Shown here: positions 16,401 through 24,683 of the stretch, one piece after another
Position numbering within the stretch: position 1 is the stretch's first letter
Layout of the letters: every line of letters starts with the position of its first letter
Assembly: GCF_000761485.1 (NCBI RefSeq)
Contig: NZ_JPMX01000127.1
Span: 1 to 64,000 of the forward strand
DNA: 64,000 nucleotides
Reading direction: 5' to 3'
DNA from: Modestobacter caceresii
Lineage (GTDB): Bacteria > Actinomycetota > Actinomycetes > Mycobacteriales > Geodermatophilaceae
Notes under the pieces: model-generated
The model's database searches: none
The model's input: the letters and a program-made list of their open reading frames with translations, nothing else
Told to the model about the DNA's origin: nothing
Translations under genes and position numbers: made by a program

Positions 16401-17933
16401 GTGACCCTGCAGGACACCCCCACCACGGACGGCGCCGTCGGCGCCGTCGTCGTCCTCGCCGCCGGGCAGGGCACGCGGATGCGCTCGCGCATGCCCAAGG
16501 TGCTGCACCCGATCGGTGGCCGCTCGCTGCTGGGGCACGTGCTGGCGGCGGCCGCCCCGCTGCGGGCCGCCCAGACCGTCGTCGTCGTCGGATCCGGGCG
16601 GGAGGCGGTGGCCGAGCACCTCAGCGCCGTCGCGCCGGGGGCGCTGCCGGTCGTCCAGGAGGAGCAGCTGGGCTCCGGGCACGCCGCGGCGGTCGCGCTG
16701 GACGCGCTCACGGAGGTGACCGGGGCGGTGCTGATCCTCAACGGGGACGCGCCGCTGCTGCGCGAGGAGACGCTGACCGCCCTGGTCCGGGCGCACCAGC
16801 AGGCCGGCGACGTGCTCACCGTGCTCACCGCCGAGGTGGCCGACCCGACCGGCCTGGGGCGGATCGTCCGGGACGCCGGCGGCGCGGTGCGGGCGATCGT
16901 CGAGGAGCGGGACGCCGACGACACCCAGCGCGCGATCCGGGAGGTCAACGCCGGGGTGTACGTCGGCGACGCCGCCGCCGTCCGGGAGGCGCTGACCAGG
17001 GTCGGGGCCGCCAACGACCAGGGCGAGCAGTACCTGACCGACGTCCTCGGCCTGCTGGTGGCCGACGGCGCCCCGGTCGGCGGGCACCGGGCGGCCGACC
17101 CCGACGACACCCTGGGCTGCAACGACCAGCGCGAGCTGGCCGCCCGGCGCCGCACGATGAACGACCGGGTCATCGACGACCTCATGCGGGCCGGGGTGGT
17201 CGTGGTGGACCCGCAGACCACCTGGGTCGACGTGACCGTGGAGGTGGCGGCGGAGGTCGTCCTGCACCCCGGCACGCAACTGCTCGGCGCGACCACCGTC
17301 GGTGCCGGCGCGGTCGTCGGCCCGGACAGCACGTTGGTCGACACCGAGGTGGGGGACGGGGCGTCGGTCGTCCGGTCGCACGTCCAGCTGGCCGAGATCG
17401 GCCCGGCGGCGACCGTCGGCCCGTTCAGCTACCTCCGCCCGGGCACCCGGCTGGGCCGCGGGGCAAAGGTGGGCGCCTACGTCGAGACGAAGAACGTCGA
17501 GGTCGGCGAGGGGTCCAAGGTGCCCCACCTGTCCTACGTCGGCGACGCGACCATCGGCGAGCACAGCAACATCGGCGCGGCGACGGTGTTCGTCAACTAC
17601 GACGGCGTCGCCAAGCACCGCACCACGGTGGGTGACCACGTGCGGATCGGCTCGGACACCATGCTCGTGGCGCCGGTCACCGTGGGGGACGGGGCCTACA
17701 CCGCCGCCGGGTCCGTGATCACCACCGACGTCCCGCCTGGGGCGATGGCCGTCGCCCGGGCACGCCAGCGCAATGTGGGAGGCTGGGTGGCGCGGCGCCG
17801 TCCGGGCACGCCCGGCGCAGAGGCCGCAGCAGCGGCTGACGACGCAGCGGCCGCAGCCACCGACACCCGAACCACCGAGTCCGCGGACCGGCCCCCGGCC
17901 GCGACGGACGACGACCAGCAGGGGCGATCATGA
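16401..17933 (+). CDS. glmU: Bifunctional N-acetylglucosamine-1-phosphate uridyltransferase / glucosamine-1-phosphate acetyltransferase
   Basis: 510 aa from GTG 16401 with GAGGAG upstream. The N-terminal pyrophosphorylase has LAAGQGTRMRSRMPKVLHP and NGDAPLL; the C-terminal left-handed beta-helix carries repeats such as GPFSYLRPGT, KVPHLSYVGDA, NIGAATVFVNYDG and GSDTMLVAPV. It makes UDP-GlcNAc for peptidoglycan and other glycans. The last ~55 residues are an Ala/Thr/Asp-rich extension typical of actinobacterial GlmU. The stop overlaps the prs start (ATGA), so translation is probably coupled. Confidence 0.97.
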   Translation: MTLQDTPTTDGAVGAVVVLAAGQGTRMRSRMPKVLHPIGGRSLLGHVLAAAAPLRAAQTVVVVGSGREAVAEHLSAVAPGALPVVQEEQLGSGHAAAVALDALTEVTGAVLILNGDAPLLREETLTALVRAHQQAGDVLTVLTAEVADPTGLGRIVRDAGGAVRAIVEERDADDTQRAIREVNAGVYVGDAAAVREALTRVGAANDQGEQYLTDVLGLLVADGAPVGGHRAADPDDTLGCNDQRELAARRRTMNDRVIDDLMRAGVVVVDPQTTWVDVTVEVAAEVVLHPGTQLLGATTVGAGAVVGPDSTLVDTEVGDGASVVRSHVQLAEIGPAATVGPFSYLRPGTRLGRGAKVGAYVETKNVEVGEGSKVPHLSYVGDATIGEHSNIGAATVFVNYDGVAKHRTTVGDHVRIGSDTMLVAPVTVGDGAYTAAGSVITTDVPPGAMAVARARQRNVGGWVARRRPGTPGAEAAAAADDAAAAATDTRTTESADRPPAATDDDQQGRS

Positions 17934-18910
17934 GCGCGATCAGGCAGACCACCAACAAGAGCCTGATGCTCTTCTCCGGCCGGGCCTACCCCGAGCTGAC
18001 GATGGAGATCGCCGGGCACCTCGGCGTCACCCCCACCCCCACCTCCTCCTACGAGTTCGCCAACGGTGAGCTCTTCGTGCGGTTCGAGGAGTCGGTGCGC
18101 GGCTGCGACGCCTTCGTGGTGCAGAGCCACACCGCACCCATCAACACCTGGCTGATGGAACAGCTGATCATGGTCGACGCGCTGAAGCGCGCCTCGGCCA
18201 AGCGGATCACCGTGGTCGCCCCGTTCTTCCCCTACGCCCGGCAGGACAAGAAGCACCGCGGCCGCGAACCGATCTCCGCCCGGCTGGTCGCCGACATGTT
18301 CAAGACCGCCGGCGCCGACCGGCTGATGACCGTCGACCTGCACACCGCGCAGATCCAGGGCTTCTTCGACGGCCCGGTCGACCACCTGTTCGCCATGGAC
18401 CTGCTCATCGACGAGGTCAAGTGCAAGTGGGGCGACCGCGACCTCACCGTCGTCTCGCCCGACTCCGGCCGCGTCCGGGTGTCCGAGCGGTGGAGCGACA
18501 AGCTCGGCGGCACCCCGCTGGCCTTCATCCACAAGACCCGCGACGTCACCCGGCCCAACGAGGTCGTCGCCAACCGGGTCGTCGGTGACGTCGAGGGTCG
18601 CGTCTGCATCCTGGTCGACGACATGATCGACACCGGCGGCACGATCGCCAAGGCCGCCGAGACGCTGTTCGAGGCCGGCGCCGCCGACGTCATCATCGCC
18701 GCCACCCACGGGGTGCTCTCCGGCCCCGCGGTCGACCGCCTGAAGAACAGCCGGGTCAGCGAGGTGATCATCACCAACACGCTCCCCATCGAGGCCGAAC
18801 GTCGCTTCGACAAGCTGACCGTGCTCTCCATCGCCCCCCTGCTCGGCCGGGCGATCAAGGAGGTCTTCGAGGACGGTTCGGTGACGAGCTTGTTCGGTGG
18901 GGCCAGCTAA
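17930..18910 (+). CDS. prs: Ribose-phosphate pyrophosphokinase (PRPP synthetase)
   Basis: 326 aa. It makes PRPP from ribose-5-phosphate and ATP for nucleotide, His, Trp and decaprenyl-phosphoribose synthesis. Motifs: FANGELFVRFEESVRG, PFFPYARQDKKHRGREPIS (flexible catalytic loop), VDLHTAQIQGFF, VVSPDSGRVRVSERW and the PRPP-binding LVDDMIDTGGT (about 224-234). Overlaps glmU by 4 bp. The usual SPDAG motif reads SPDSG here, a mild change. Confidence 0.97.
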   Translation: MSAIRQTTNKSLMLFSGRAYPELTMEIAGHLGVTPTPTSSYEFANGELFVRFEESVRGCDAFVVQSHTAPINTWLMEQLIMVDALKRASAKRITVVAPFFPYARQDKKHRGREPISARLVADMFKTAGADRLMTVDLHTAQIQGFFDGPVDHLFAMDLLIDEVKCKWGDRDLTVVSPDSGRVRVSERWSDKLGGTPLAFIHKTRDVTRPNEVVANRVVGDVEGRVCILVDDMIDTGGTIAKAAETLFEAGAADVIIAATHGVLSGPAVDRLKNSRVSEVIITNTLPIEAERRFDKLTVLSIAPLLGRAIKEVFEDGSVTSLFGGAS

Positions 18911-19297
18911 ACCGCGACCCTTCGGGCCGCATCGCGGCCAGGAGCCGTTCCCGACGTGAGTTGAGCCGCTTCCCGCGTCGTCGGCAGGGACCCTCCGGGC
19001 CCCGTGCCGGCGTCGCGGACGGACCCACCTGCCGATCCCGGCGGGAGCCTTCGGCCCCGCGCCGGGATCGGCAGACGCCCTTCGGGCGATGGGTCCGGGG
19101 TCCCTCCGCTGGTGGCGTTGGCGCGCATGGCCGCGTCCCTGTCTCGTGGCCTCGGGCGCTCAGGTACGCTCGACTGGTTGCCCGGCGAGGGAGCGGTTCT
19201 CCGACTCCGTGATCGACGTGCGTCTGCCCTCCAGGGGTGTGCCGCGCTCGTGCGCTGAGCACACAGACCCGATCCACCTGTTGAGGAGCACACCACC
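18911..19297 (+). other. 387-bp gene-free region with a multibranched RNA-like structure
   Basis: A short hairpin follows prs at 18925-18939. At 18986-19105 there is a nested set of exact complementary arms: AGGGACCC (18986) with GGGTCCCT (19098-19105), inside it CGGACCCA (19020) with TGGGTCCG (19090-19097), and inside that two side-by-side hairpins, one with 14-bp arms (19029-19042 with 19061-19074) and one CGCCC-TTC-GGGCG (19076-19088). This looks like a folded RNA or structured repeat. No coding gene was seen. TACGCT at 19165 is a possible -10 for rplY. Confidence 0.55.
18925..18939 (+). terminator. Short hairpin after prs
   Basis: GGCCGC-ATC-GCGGCC, 15 bp after the prs stop. Small but GC-only; possible terminator of glmU-prs. 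Confidence 0.35.
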
Positions 19298-19993
19298 GTG
19301 GCTGAATTCCGCCTCGCCGCCGAGCCCCGCACCGAGTTCGGCAAGGGCAGTGCCCGCCGGACCCGTCGCGAGGGCCGCGTCCCCGCCGTCCTGTACGGGC
19401 ACGGCCAGGACGTCGTCCACCTGTCGCTGCCGGCCCGCGAGTTCGCCGCGGCCCTGCGCAACGGCGGCACCAACGTGCTGCTGACCATCGAGATGGACGG
19501 CAAGGACCAGCTGGCGCTGACCAAGGCGATCCAGCGGGACCCGATCACCCGCATCCACGAGCACGTCGACCTGCTGCTGGTCCGCCGCGGTGAGAAGACC
19601 ACCGTCGAGGTCCGCGTCCTGATCGTCGGCGAGCCGGCCCCGGACACGATCAGCAACCACCAGCTGAACAGCGTCCTCGTCGAGGCCGACGCCACCGACC
19701 TGCCGGAGACGATCGAGGTCGACATCACCGGCCGCACCGCGGGCAACGGCATCACCGCCAGTGACCTGCCGCTGCCGGCCGGCGCAACGCTGATCACCGA
19801 CCCGGAGGCGCTGGTCATCGGCTTCCTGGGTGCGCCGTCCGCCGCCGAGCTGGAGGCCGAGCTGGAAGAGGCCGAGGCCGAGGCCGGCATCGAGCGCGAC
19901 GAGTCCGAGGCCGACGGCGACGTCGTCCCGGAGCCGCAGGACCAGGGCAGCGGCGAGTCGATGGACTCCGCCGAGAAGTCCAGCGACGCCTGA
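19298..19993 (+). CDS. rplY: 50S ribosomal protein bL25, CTC (general stress) form
   Basis: 231 aa from GTG 19298 with GAGGAG about 9 nt upstream. The N-terminal L25 5S rRNA-binding domain (AEPRTEFGKGSARRTRREG, PAVLYGHG) is followed by the TL5/CTC C-terminal beta domain, then an acidic Glu/Asp/Ala tail (residues ~180-231) typical of actinobacterial forms. It binds 5S rRNA in the large subunit. A strong terminator follows. Confidence 0.96.
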   Translation: MAEFRLAAEPRTEFGKGSARRTRREGRVPAVLYGHGQDVVHLSLPAREFAAALRNGGTNVLLTIEMDGKDQLALTKAIQRDPITRIHEHVDLLLVRRGEKTTVEVRVLIVGEPAPDTISNHQLNSVLVEADATDLPETIEVDITGRTAGNGITASDLPLPAGATLITDPEALVIGFLGAPSAAELEAELEEAEAEAGIERDESEADGDVVPEPQDQGSGESMDSAEKSSDA

Positions 19994-20020
19994 CCGGTCC
20001 GCTGACCGAGAGCACGACCC

Positions 20021-20051
20021 GCAGGGGCGCCGGCACCGCCGGCGCCCCTGC
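20021..20051 (+). terminator. Terminator after rplY
   Basis: Perfect 14-bp stem (20021-20034 with 20038-20051, GCAGGGGCGCCGGC and complement) and ACC loop, 27 bp after the rplY stop. Confidence 0.75.
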
Positions 20052-20082
20052 GGCGTCTCCCGCGCCCGCCCCCGCACCCCCG

Positions 20083-20670
20083 GTGTCGGAGGGACCGTTC
20101 CTGGTCGTCGGGCTGGGCAACCCCGGCCCCGGCTACGCCGGCAACCGGCACAACGTCGGGGCGATGGTGCTGGCCGAGCTGGCCGCCCGGGCCGGCGTCC
20201 GGTTGTCACCCGGCAAGGGGCCCCGCGCCCGGTCGCTGTCCGGTGAGGGCCGGCTCGCCGGCCGGCGAGTCGTGCTGGCGGTGCCCTCGACCTACATGAA
20301 CGAGTCCGGCGGCCCGGTCCGCGGGCTGCTCGACTACCACCACCTGCCCGCCACCGACCTGGTCGTCGTGCACGACGAGCTCGACCTCGACTTCGAGGTG
20401 GTGCGGCTCAAGCGCGGTGGCGGCGAGGGCGGGCACAACGGCCTGCGCTCCATCTCCCGCTCCACCGGCACCCGCGACTACCTGCGGGTCCGGGCGGGGA
20501 TCGGCCGCCCACCCGGACGGCAGGACCCCGCCGACTACGTCCTCAAGGACTTCTCGGCGACCGAGCGCAAGACGCTCGAGCTGTTCGTCGGTGAGGCCGC
20601 CGACGCCATCGAGCTGCTGCTCGAGCGCGGCCTGGAGGCCGCGCAGAACGTCGTCCACCCCCGCAGCTGA
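20083..20670 (+). CDS. pth: Peptidyl-tRNA hydrolase
   Basis: 195 aa from GTG 20083, with no visible Shine-Dalgarno. It releases tRNA from prematurely dropped peptidyl-tRNA. Motifs: GLGNPGPGYAGNRHNVG with catalytic His in NRHNVG, PSTYMNESG, VVVHDELDLDFEVVRLKRGG with the catalytic Asp, and GGHNGLRSI. Normal length. In many actinobacteria mfd follows shortly; here a 23-kb exopolysaccharide locus intervenes. Confidence 0.96.
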   Translation: MSEGPFLVVGLGNPGPGYAGNRHNVGAMVLAELAARAGVRLSPGKGPRARSLSGEGRLAGRRVVLAVPSTYMNESGGPVRGLLDYHHLPATDLVVVHDELDLDFEVVRLKRGGGEGGHNGLRSISRSTGTRDYLRVRAGIGRPPGRQDPADYVLKDFSATERKTLELFVGEAADAIELLLERGLEAAQNVVHPRS

Positions 20671-20730
20671 CCACCGTCGGTACGCACCGTCGCCCGGACG
20701 GGTGGTCGCGGCCGTGGTCCCGGTCCCAAC

Positions 20731-20743
20731 GGGTGAAGCACCC
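20731..20743. promoter_or_regulatory. Inverted repeat GGGTG-N3-CACCC upstream of the exopolysaccharide locus
   Basis: GGGTGAAGCACCC lies 148 bp before the initiating transferase gene. A 12/13 identical site (GGGTGAACCACCC) precedes tagD at 42816, and a GGGTG-N4-CACCC relative is at 40499. Candidate operator; the protein is unknown. The rest of 20671-20891 shows no gene. Confidence 0.4.
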
Positions 20744-20891
20744 CCGTCCGCGTTGCCCCTGCTCGTCACCGCCTGTGATGGTTGCTGAGCGTCACCAGTG
20801 TGGCGGCTGGTCCGGGTCCACCCCGGCCACCAGCCACTCCTGCGTGTCGCCAGCGGACTGTGCGTGATCACTGCGGAGAACTGGGGGCCCC

Positions 20892-22397
20892 ATGCTGCTC
20901 GAACGTGCGGAACCGACCGACACCGTCGGTCACCCGTCGTCGGCGGCGGTCCCGTCGCTCGTGGCCGTCGAGCGCGTCCCGGACACCACCGCGCGCGCCC
21001 GGGGCACCGCCCGCTGGGCCCGGCGGCACCGCGCCGGACTGGTCCTCGGTGAGGCGCTGATCGCGGCGTCCGCGGCGGCCGTGGTCCTCCTCGCCCACGA
21101 CGGGCCGGTCGTGGGCAGCGTCCTGTTCTGGGCCGGGCTGAGCCTGGTCGTCGCCTGGCCGGCGCTGCTCGCGGTCACCGGCGCGTACGAGGAACGCTGG
21201 TTCGGGGTGGGCAGCGACGAGTTCCGTCGCGTCGGCCGCGCCGGCCTGCTGCTGCTGGCCGGGATGGGCTTCGTCAGCTACGCCGCCCAGCTCGACCTCA
21301 GCCGCGCGCTGGTGGTCCTCGCCGTCCCGGCGCTCACCGGCGCGACACTGGTCGAGCGGTACGCCGCCCGGCGCGTGCTGCACCGCCAGCGGATGGCCGG
21401 GCGCTGCGTCAAGCGCGTCGTGGTCGTCGGCCGCGGCGGCGCGGTCCTGGACCTGGTCGACCGGCTGCACCGCACCCGGCACGCCGGACTGGACGTCGTC
21501 GGCGTCTGCGTGACGCCGGACGACCGCAGCCGGGTCGCGCGGGTGACCGACCTGCCGGTGGCGGGCCTGGACGACGTCGTCGAGCTCGCCGGCCGGGTCG
21601 GGGCCGACACGATCGCCGTCACCTCCGCCAGCGAGACGGCGTCCCAGTACCTGCGCGCCCTGTCCTGGCAGCTCGAGGGCACCGGGCTGGAGCTCCTCGT
21701 GGCCCCCGGGCTCGTCGAGGTGGCCGGGCCGCGCCTGCACATCCGGCCCTTCGACGGGCTGCCCCTCCTCTCGGTGGAGCAGCCCCGGTTCGAGGGCTGG
21801 CGCCGGGTGCTGAAGGCGGCCCTCGACCGGTCGGTCGCCGCTGTCGCGCTGCTGCTGCTCGCTCCGGTCCTGGCCGCGCTCGCCCTCGCGGTCCGGCTGT
21901 CCGGTCCCGGGCCGGTCCTCTACCGGCAGCAGCGGGTCGGGCTCGGTGGCCAGCACTTCACGATGCTCAAGTTCCGCAGCATGGTCGTCGGCGCCGACCA
22001 GCAGGTCGCCGGCCTGTCGGACGGCAACGAGGCCGACGGGCTGCTGTTCAAGATCCGGCAGGACCCGCGGGTGACGCCGGTCGGCCGCTGGATGCGCCGG
22101 CTCTCCCTCGACGAGCTGCCCCAGCTGGTCAACGTGCTCACCGGCGGCATGTCGCTCGTCGGTCCGCGTCCGCCGCTGCCCGACGAGGTCGCCCGCTACG
22201 ACACCTCGGTCAGCCGCCGGTTGCTGGTGAAGCCGGGCCTGACCGGGCTGTGGCAGATCTCCGGCCGCAGCGACCTGCCGTGGGAGGAGGCCGTCCGGCT
22301 GGACCTCCGCTACGTGGAGAACTGGTCGCTCGCCCTCGACGTGCAGATCCTCTGGAAGACCGCACGCGCCGTCGTCTCGGCATCCGGCGCCTACTGA
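20892..22397 (+). CDS. Polyprenyl-phosphate sugar-1-phosphate transferase initiating exopolysaccharide synthesis (WbaP-like)
   Basis: 501 aa. Four or five N-terminal helices (about 49-140), a central NAD-like CoA-binding-fold region (VVVVGRGGAVLDLVDRL and following), one more helix (about 305-335) and the catalytic C-terminal domain: FRSMVVGAD, FKIRQDPRVTPVGRWMRRLSLDELPQL, MSLVGPRPPLP and KPGLTGLWQISGRSD. It transfers sugar-1-phosphate from a nucleotide sugar to undecaprenyl phosphate, the first step of a Wzx/Wzy pathway. The sugar cannot be told from sequence. First gene of the locus; the start has a GGGGG stretch just upstream. Confidence 0.93.
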   Translation: MLLERAEPTDTVGHPSSAAVPSLVAVERVPDTTARARGTARWARRHRAGLVLGEALIAASAAAVVLLAHDGPVVGSVLFWAGLSLVVAWPALLAVTGAYEERWFGVGSDEFRRVGRAGLLLLAGMGFVSYAAQLDLSRALVVLAVPALTGATLVERYAARRVLHRQRMAGRCVKRVVVVGRGGAVLDLVDRLHRTRHAGLDVVGVCVTPDDRSRVARVTDLPVAGLDDVVELAGRVGADTIAVTSASETASQYLRALSWQLEGTGLELLVAPGLVEVAGPRLHIRPFDGLPLLSVEQPRFEGWRRVLKAALDRSVAAVALLLLAPVLAALALAVRLSGPGPVLYRQQRVGLGGQHFTMLKFRSMVVGADQQVAGLSDGNEADGLLFKIRQDPRVTPVGRWMRRLSLDELPQLVNVLTGGMSLVGPRPPLPDEVARYDTSVSRRLLVKPGLTGLWQISGRSDLPWEEAVRLDLRYVENWSLALDVQILWKTARAVVSASGAY

Positions 22398-22473
22398 GCC
22401 GCGGCCGCGCAACGGGCGGCCACGGACGAGCACCGGCGTCCTCCCTCCGGGTGACCGCACTGCTGCGAAGCGC

Positions 22474-22502
22474 GACGCCACTCCGCGATCGGGGGAGGGT
22501 CG
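22474..22502. promoter_or_regulatory. 29-bp conserved upstream element, copy 1
   Basis: 25 of 29 positions are identical to 42777-42805 upstream of tagD; the shared core is CGCGATCGGGGGA. A looser version is at 40466-40487 before the BY-kinase gene. It lies 103 bp before the DUF1972 glycosyltransferase gene. Candidate promoter or regulator site of exopolysaccharide operons. Confidence 0.5.
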
Positions 22503-22605
22503 AGGGTGGACGGCCGGCACGGCTCGTCCAGCACGCGCAGGTCGGTCGGTCGCCGCTCCCTCGTCCCGAGGCCGGCGCCGACTCCGAGGAACGGAGCCAG
22601 AGGCC

Positions 22606-23928
22606 ATGCCACCCAGGAGGTCGGGCGCCCTTCGCATCGCCCTGGTCGGGACGCGTGGCGTGCCGGCGCGGTACGGCGGCTTCGAGACCGCGGTCGAGGA
22701 GGTCGGCCGGCGCCTGGTGGAGGCCGGCCACGACGTCGTCGTCTACTGCCGCACCACCACCGGCGGACCCCGGCCGGCGACGCACCTGGGCATGCGGCTG
22801 GTGCACCTGCCGGCGCTGCGCCGCCGGTCGCTGGAGACGCTGAGCCACACCGGTCTCTCGGTCGCGCACCTGCTCACCCACCGGGTCGACGCCGCGATCG
22901 TGTTCAACGCGGCGAACGCGCCCTGGCTGCCGCTGCTGCGGGCGGCCTGCATCCCGGTGGCCACCCACGTCGACGGCCTGGAGTGGAAGCGCGCCAAGTG
23001 GGGTGGGATCGGCAAGCGGTACTACCGCGTCGTCGAGGCGCTGTCGGTCCGCTGGTCCGACGCCCTGATCGCCGACGCGCAGGGCATCGCCGACTACTAC
23101 CGTGACGAGTTCGCGGCCCCGACCGAGCAGATCGCCTACGGCGCACCGAAGACCGACGGCGCCGCGTTCGACCGGCTGTCGGCCGTGGACCTGACGCCGG
23201 GCGGCTACCACCTCGTCGTCGCCCGCTTCGAGCCGGAGAACCACGTCGACGTGATCGTCGACGGCTACCGGCGCAGCGACGCCGAGCTGCCGCTCGTGGT
23301 GGTGGGGTCGGCGCCCTACGCCGACGACTACACCCGCCGCGTGCACGCGCTCGCCGACGACCGGGTGCGGTTCCTCGGCGGCGTCTGGGACCAGGAGCTC
23401 CTCGACCAGCTGTACGTGCACTGCGCGACGTACCTGCACGGGCACTCCGTGGGCGGGACCAACCCCTCCCTGCTGCGGGCGCTCGGCGCGGGCGCGGCGA
23501 CGATCGCCTACGACGTCTCCTTCAACCGGGAGGTGCTGGAGTCCAGTGGCCGCTACTTCCGGACGCCGGACGACGTCACCTCCGCACTGCACGAGGCCGA
23601 GCGCGAGCCCGAGAAGCTCCGCCGCCGGGGCAAGCGGGCACGGCTGCTCGCCGCCCGCTACGACTGGGACCACGTGGCGTCCCGCTACGAGGAGCTGTGC
23701 CGCGCGCTGGCCGCCCGGGAGTTCCCCCGGTCCCGCCCCAGCGGCCGGCGGCTGCGGCTCGGCCCGGCTGCCGGCACCCGGAGCAGCGAGTGGCCACTGG
23801 TCCAGCCCGCCTCCGCCCCTGGGGGTGGCAGCGCCCCTGCGCCTCGCCGGGCACCCGGCCGACCGGCCGCGCGGCCCGCGGCGGCCGGGTCGAGCGACGT
23901 CCCGTCGGCGCGGACGGCGCAGTCGTGA
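22606..23928 (+). CDS. DUF1972/GT4 glycosyltransferase
   Basis: 440 aa from ATG 22606 with GGAGCCAGAGG upstream. N-terminal DUF1972 signature ALVGTRGVPARYGGFETAVEEVG-type (residues ~12-34), HVDGLEWKRAKW near 125, and a GT4 C-terminal domain (VVARFEPENHVDVIVDG, FLGGVWDQELLDQLY, GHSVGGTNPSLLRALGAG). Such enzymes transfer rhamnose-like sugars in exopolysaccharide clusters. The last ~60 residues are a low-complexity Pro/Ala/Arg tail not needed for the fold. The stop overlaps the next start by GTGA. Confidence 0.9.
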   Translation: MPPRRSGALRIALVGTRGVPARYGGFETAVEEVGRRLVEAGHDVVVYCRTTTGGPRPATHLGMRLVHLPALRRRSLETLSHTGLSVAHLLTHRVDAAIVFNAANAPWLPLLRAACIPVATHVDGLEWKRAKWGGIGKRYYRVVEALSVRWSDALIADAQGIADYYRDEFAAPTEQIAYGAPKTDGAAFDRLSAVDLTPGGYHLVVARFEPENHVDVIVDGYRRSDAELPLVVVGSAPYADDYTRRVHALADDRVRFLGGVWDQELLDQLYVHCATYLHGHSVGGTNPSLLRALGAGAATIAYDVSFNREVLESSGRYFRTPDDVTSALHEAEREPEKLRRRGKRARLLAARYDWDHVASRYEELCRALAAREFPRSRPSGRRLRLGPAAGTRSSEWPLVQPASAPGGGSAPAPRRAPGRPAARPAAAGSSDVPSARTAQS

Positions 23929-24683
23929 CGACGGTGCCGACCGCGGTGGCCCGTCCGGAGGGCACGGTCGCCGACACGGTCCGCCGGCTGGCCGGCGCGC
24001 AGAAGGGCGCGCAGGGCGCCCCCGCCTACTCCCGGTTCGTGAACCGGAGGCTGGGGCGGGTGCTCGCGGCCCTGGCCTTCCACGCCCGGCTCACCCCGAA
24101 CGCGGTCACCGGGATCAGCGCCGTGTGCACGTTCACCGGCATCGCCGTGCTCGCCCTGCTGCCGCCGTCCTGGCCGATGGGCCTGGCGGTCGCGCTGCTG
24201 CTGGCCCTCGGGTACGCCCTCGACTCCGCCGACGGCCAGCTGGCCCGGCTGCGGGGCGGTGGCTCCCCGGCCGGCGAGTGGCTGGACCACATGGTGGACG
24301 CGCTCAAGATCGCCAGCCTGCACCTCGCGCTGCTGATCGGCCTCTACCGCTCCGAGACGGTGGACGCCGTGTGGCTGCTGCTGCCCCTGGCGTTCTCCGT
24401 GGTCGACGTCGTCCACTTCTTCGTCACCCTGCTGAACGACGCACTGCGTGCCGCCCACGGCGGGACCAGCCGGGCTGCGCGGACGTCCGGGCAGCGACCG
24501 AGCGTGCTGCGCTCCCTCCTGGTGCTGCCGACCGACTACGGCCTGCTGTGCCTGGTGTTCGTCCTGCTCGGTGCGCCGCAGGTGTTCCTGGCGGCCTACG
24601 GACTGATGTTCCTCGGCACGGCCGGCTACCTCGCCGTCGCGTCGGTCAAGTGGTATCGAGAGATGGGCAGGTTGAGCGCGTGA
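23925..24683 (+). CDS. CDP-alcohol phosphatidyltransferase family membrane enzyme
   Basis: 252 aa from GTG 23925, overlapping the previous stop by 4 bp. The family motif D-x2-D-G-x2-A-R-x8-G-x3-D-x3-D is complete (LDSADGQLARLRGGG and GEWLDHMVD, about 99-125), within about six membrane helices. The enzyme moves a phospho-alcohol from a CDP-alcohol to an acceptor. Within this locus the acceptor may be a polysaccharide lipid intermediate rather than diacylglycerol, with the TagD-like gene at 42897 as a possible source of the CDP donor; that link is inference. Confidence 0.88.
   Translation: MTTVPTAVARPEGTVADTVRRLAGAQKGAQGAPAYSRFVNRRLGRVLAALAFHARLTPNAVTGISAVCTFTGIAVLALLPPSWPMGLAVALLLALGYALDSADGQLARLRGGGSPAGEWLDHMVDALKIASLHLALLIGLYRSETVDAVWLLLPLAFSVVDVVHFFVTLLNDALRAAHGGTSRAARTSGQRPSVLRSLLVLPTDYGLLCLVFVLLGAPQVFLAAYGLMFLGTAGYLAVASVKWYREMGRLSA

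Noticed and set aside
13890-17639. 1249-codon open minus-strand frame across rpfB, rsmA, ispE, tRNA-Gln and glmU
   Set aside because: Spans five unrelated confirmed genes including a tRNA, so it cannot be real coding sequence.
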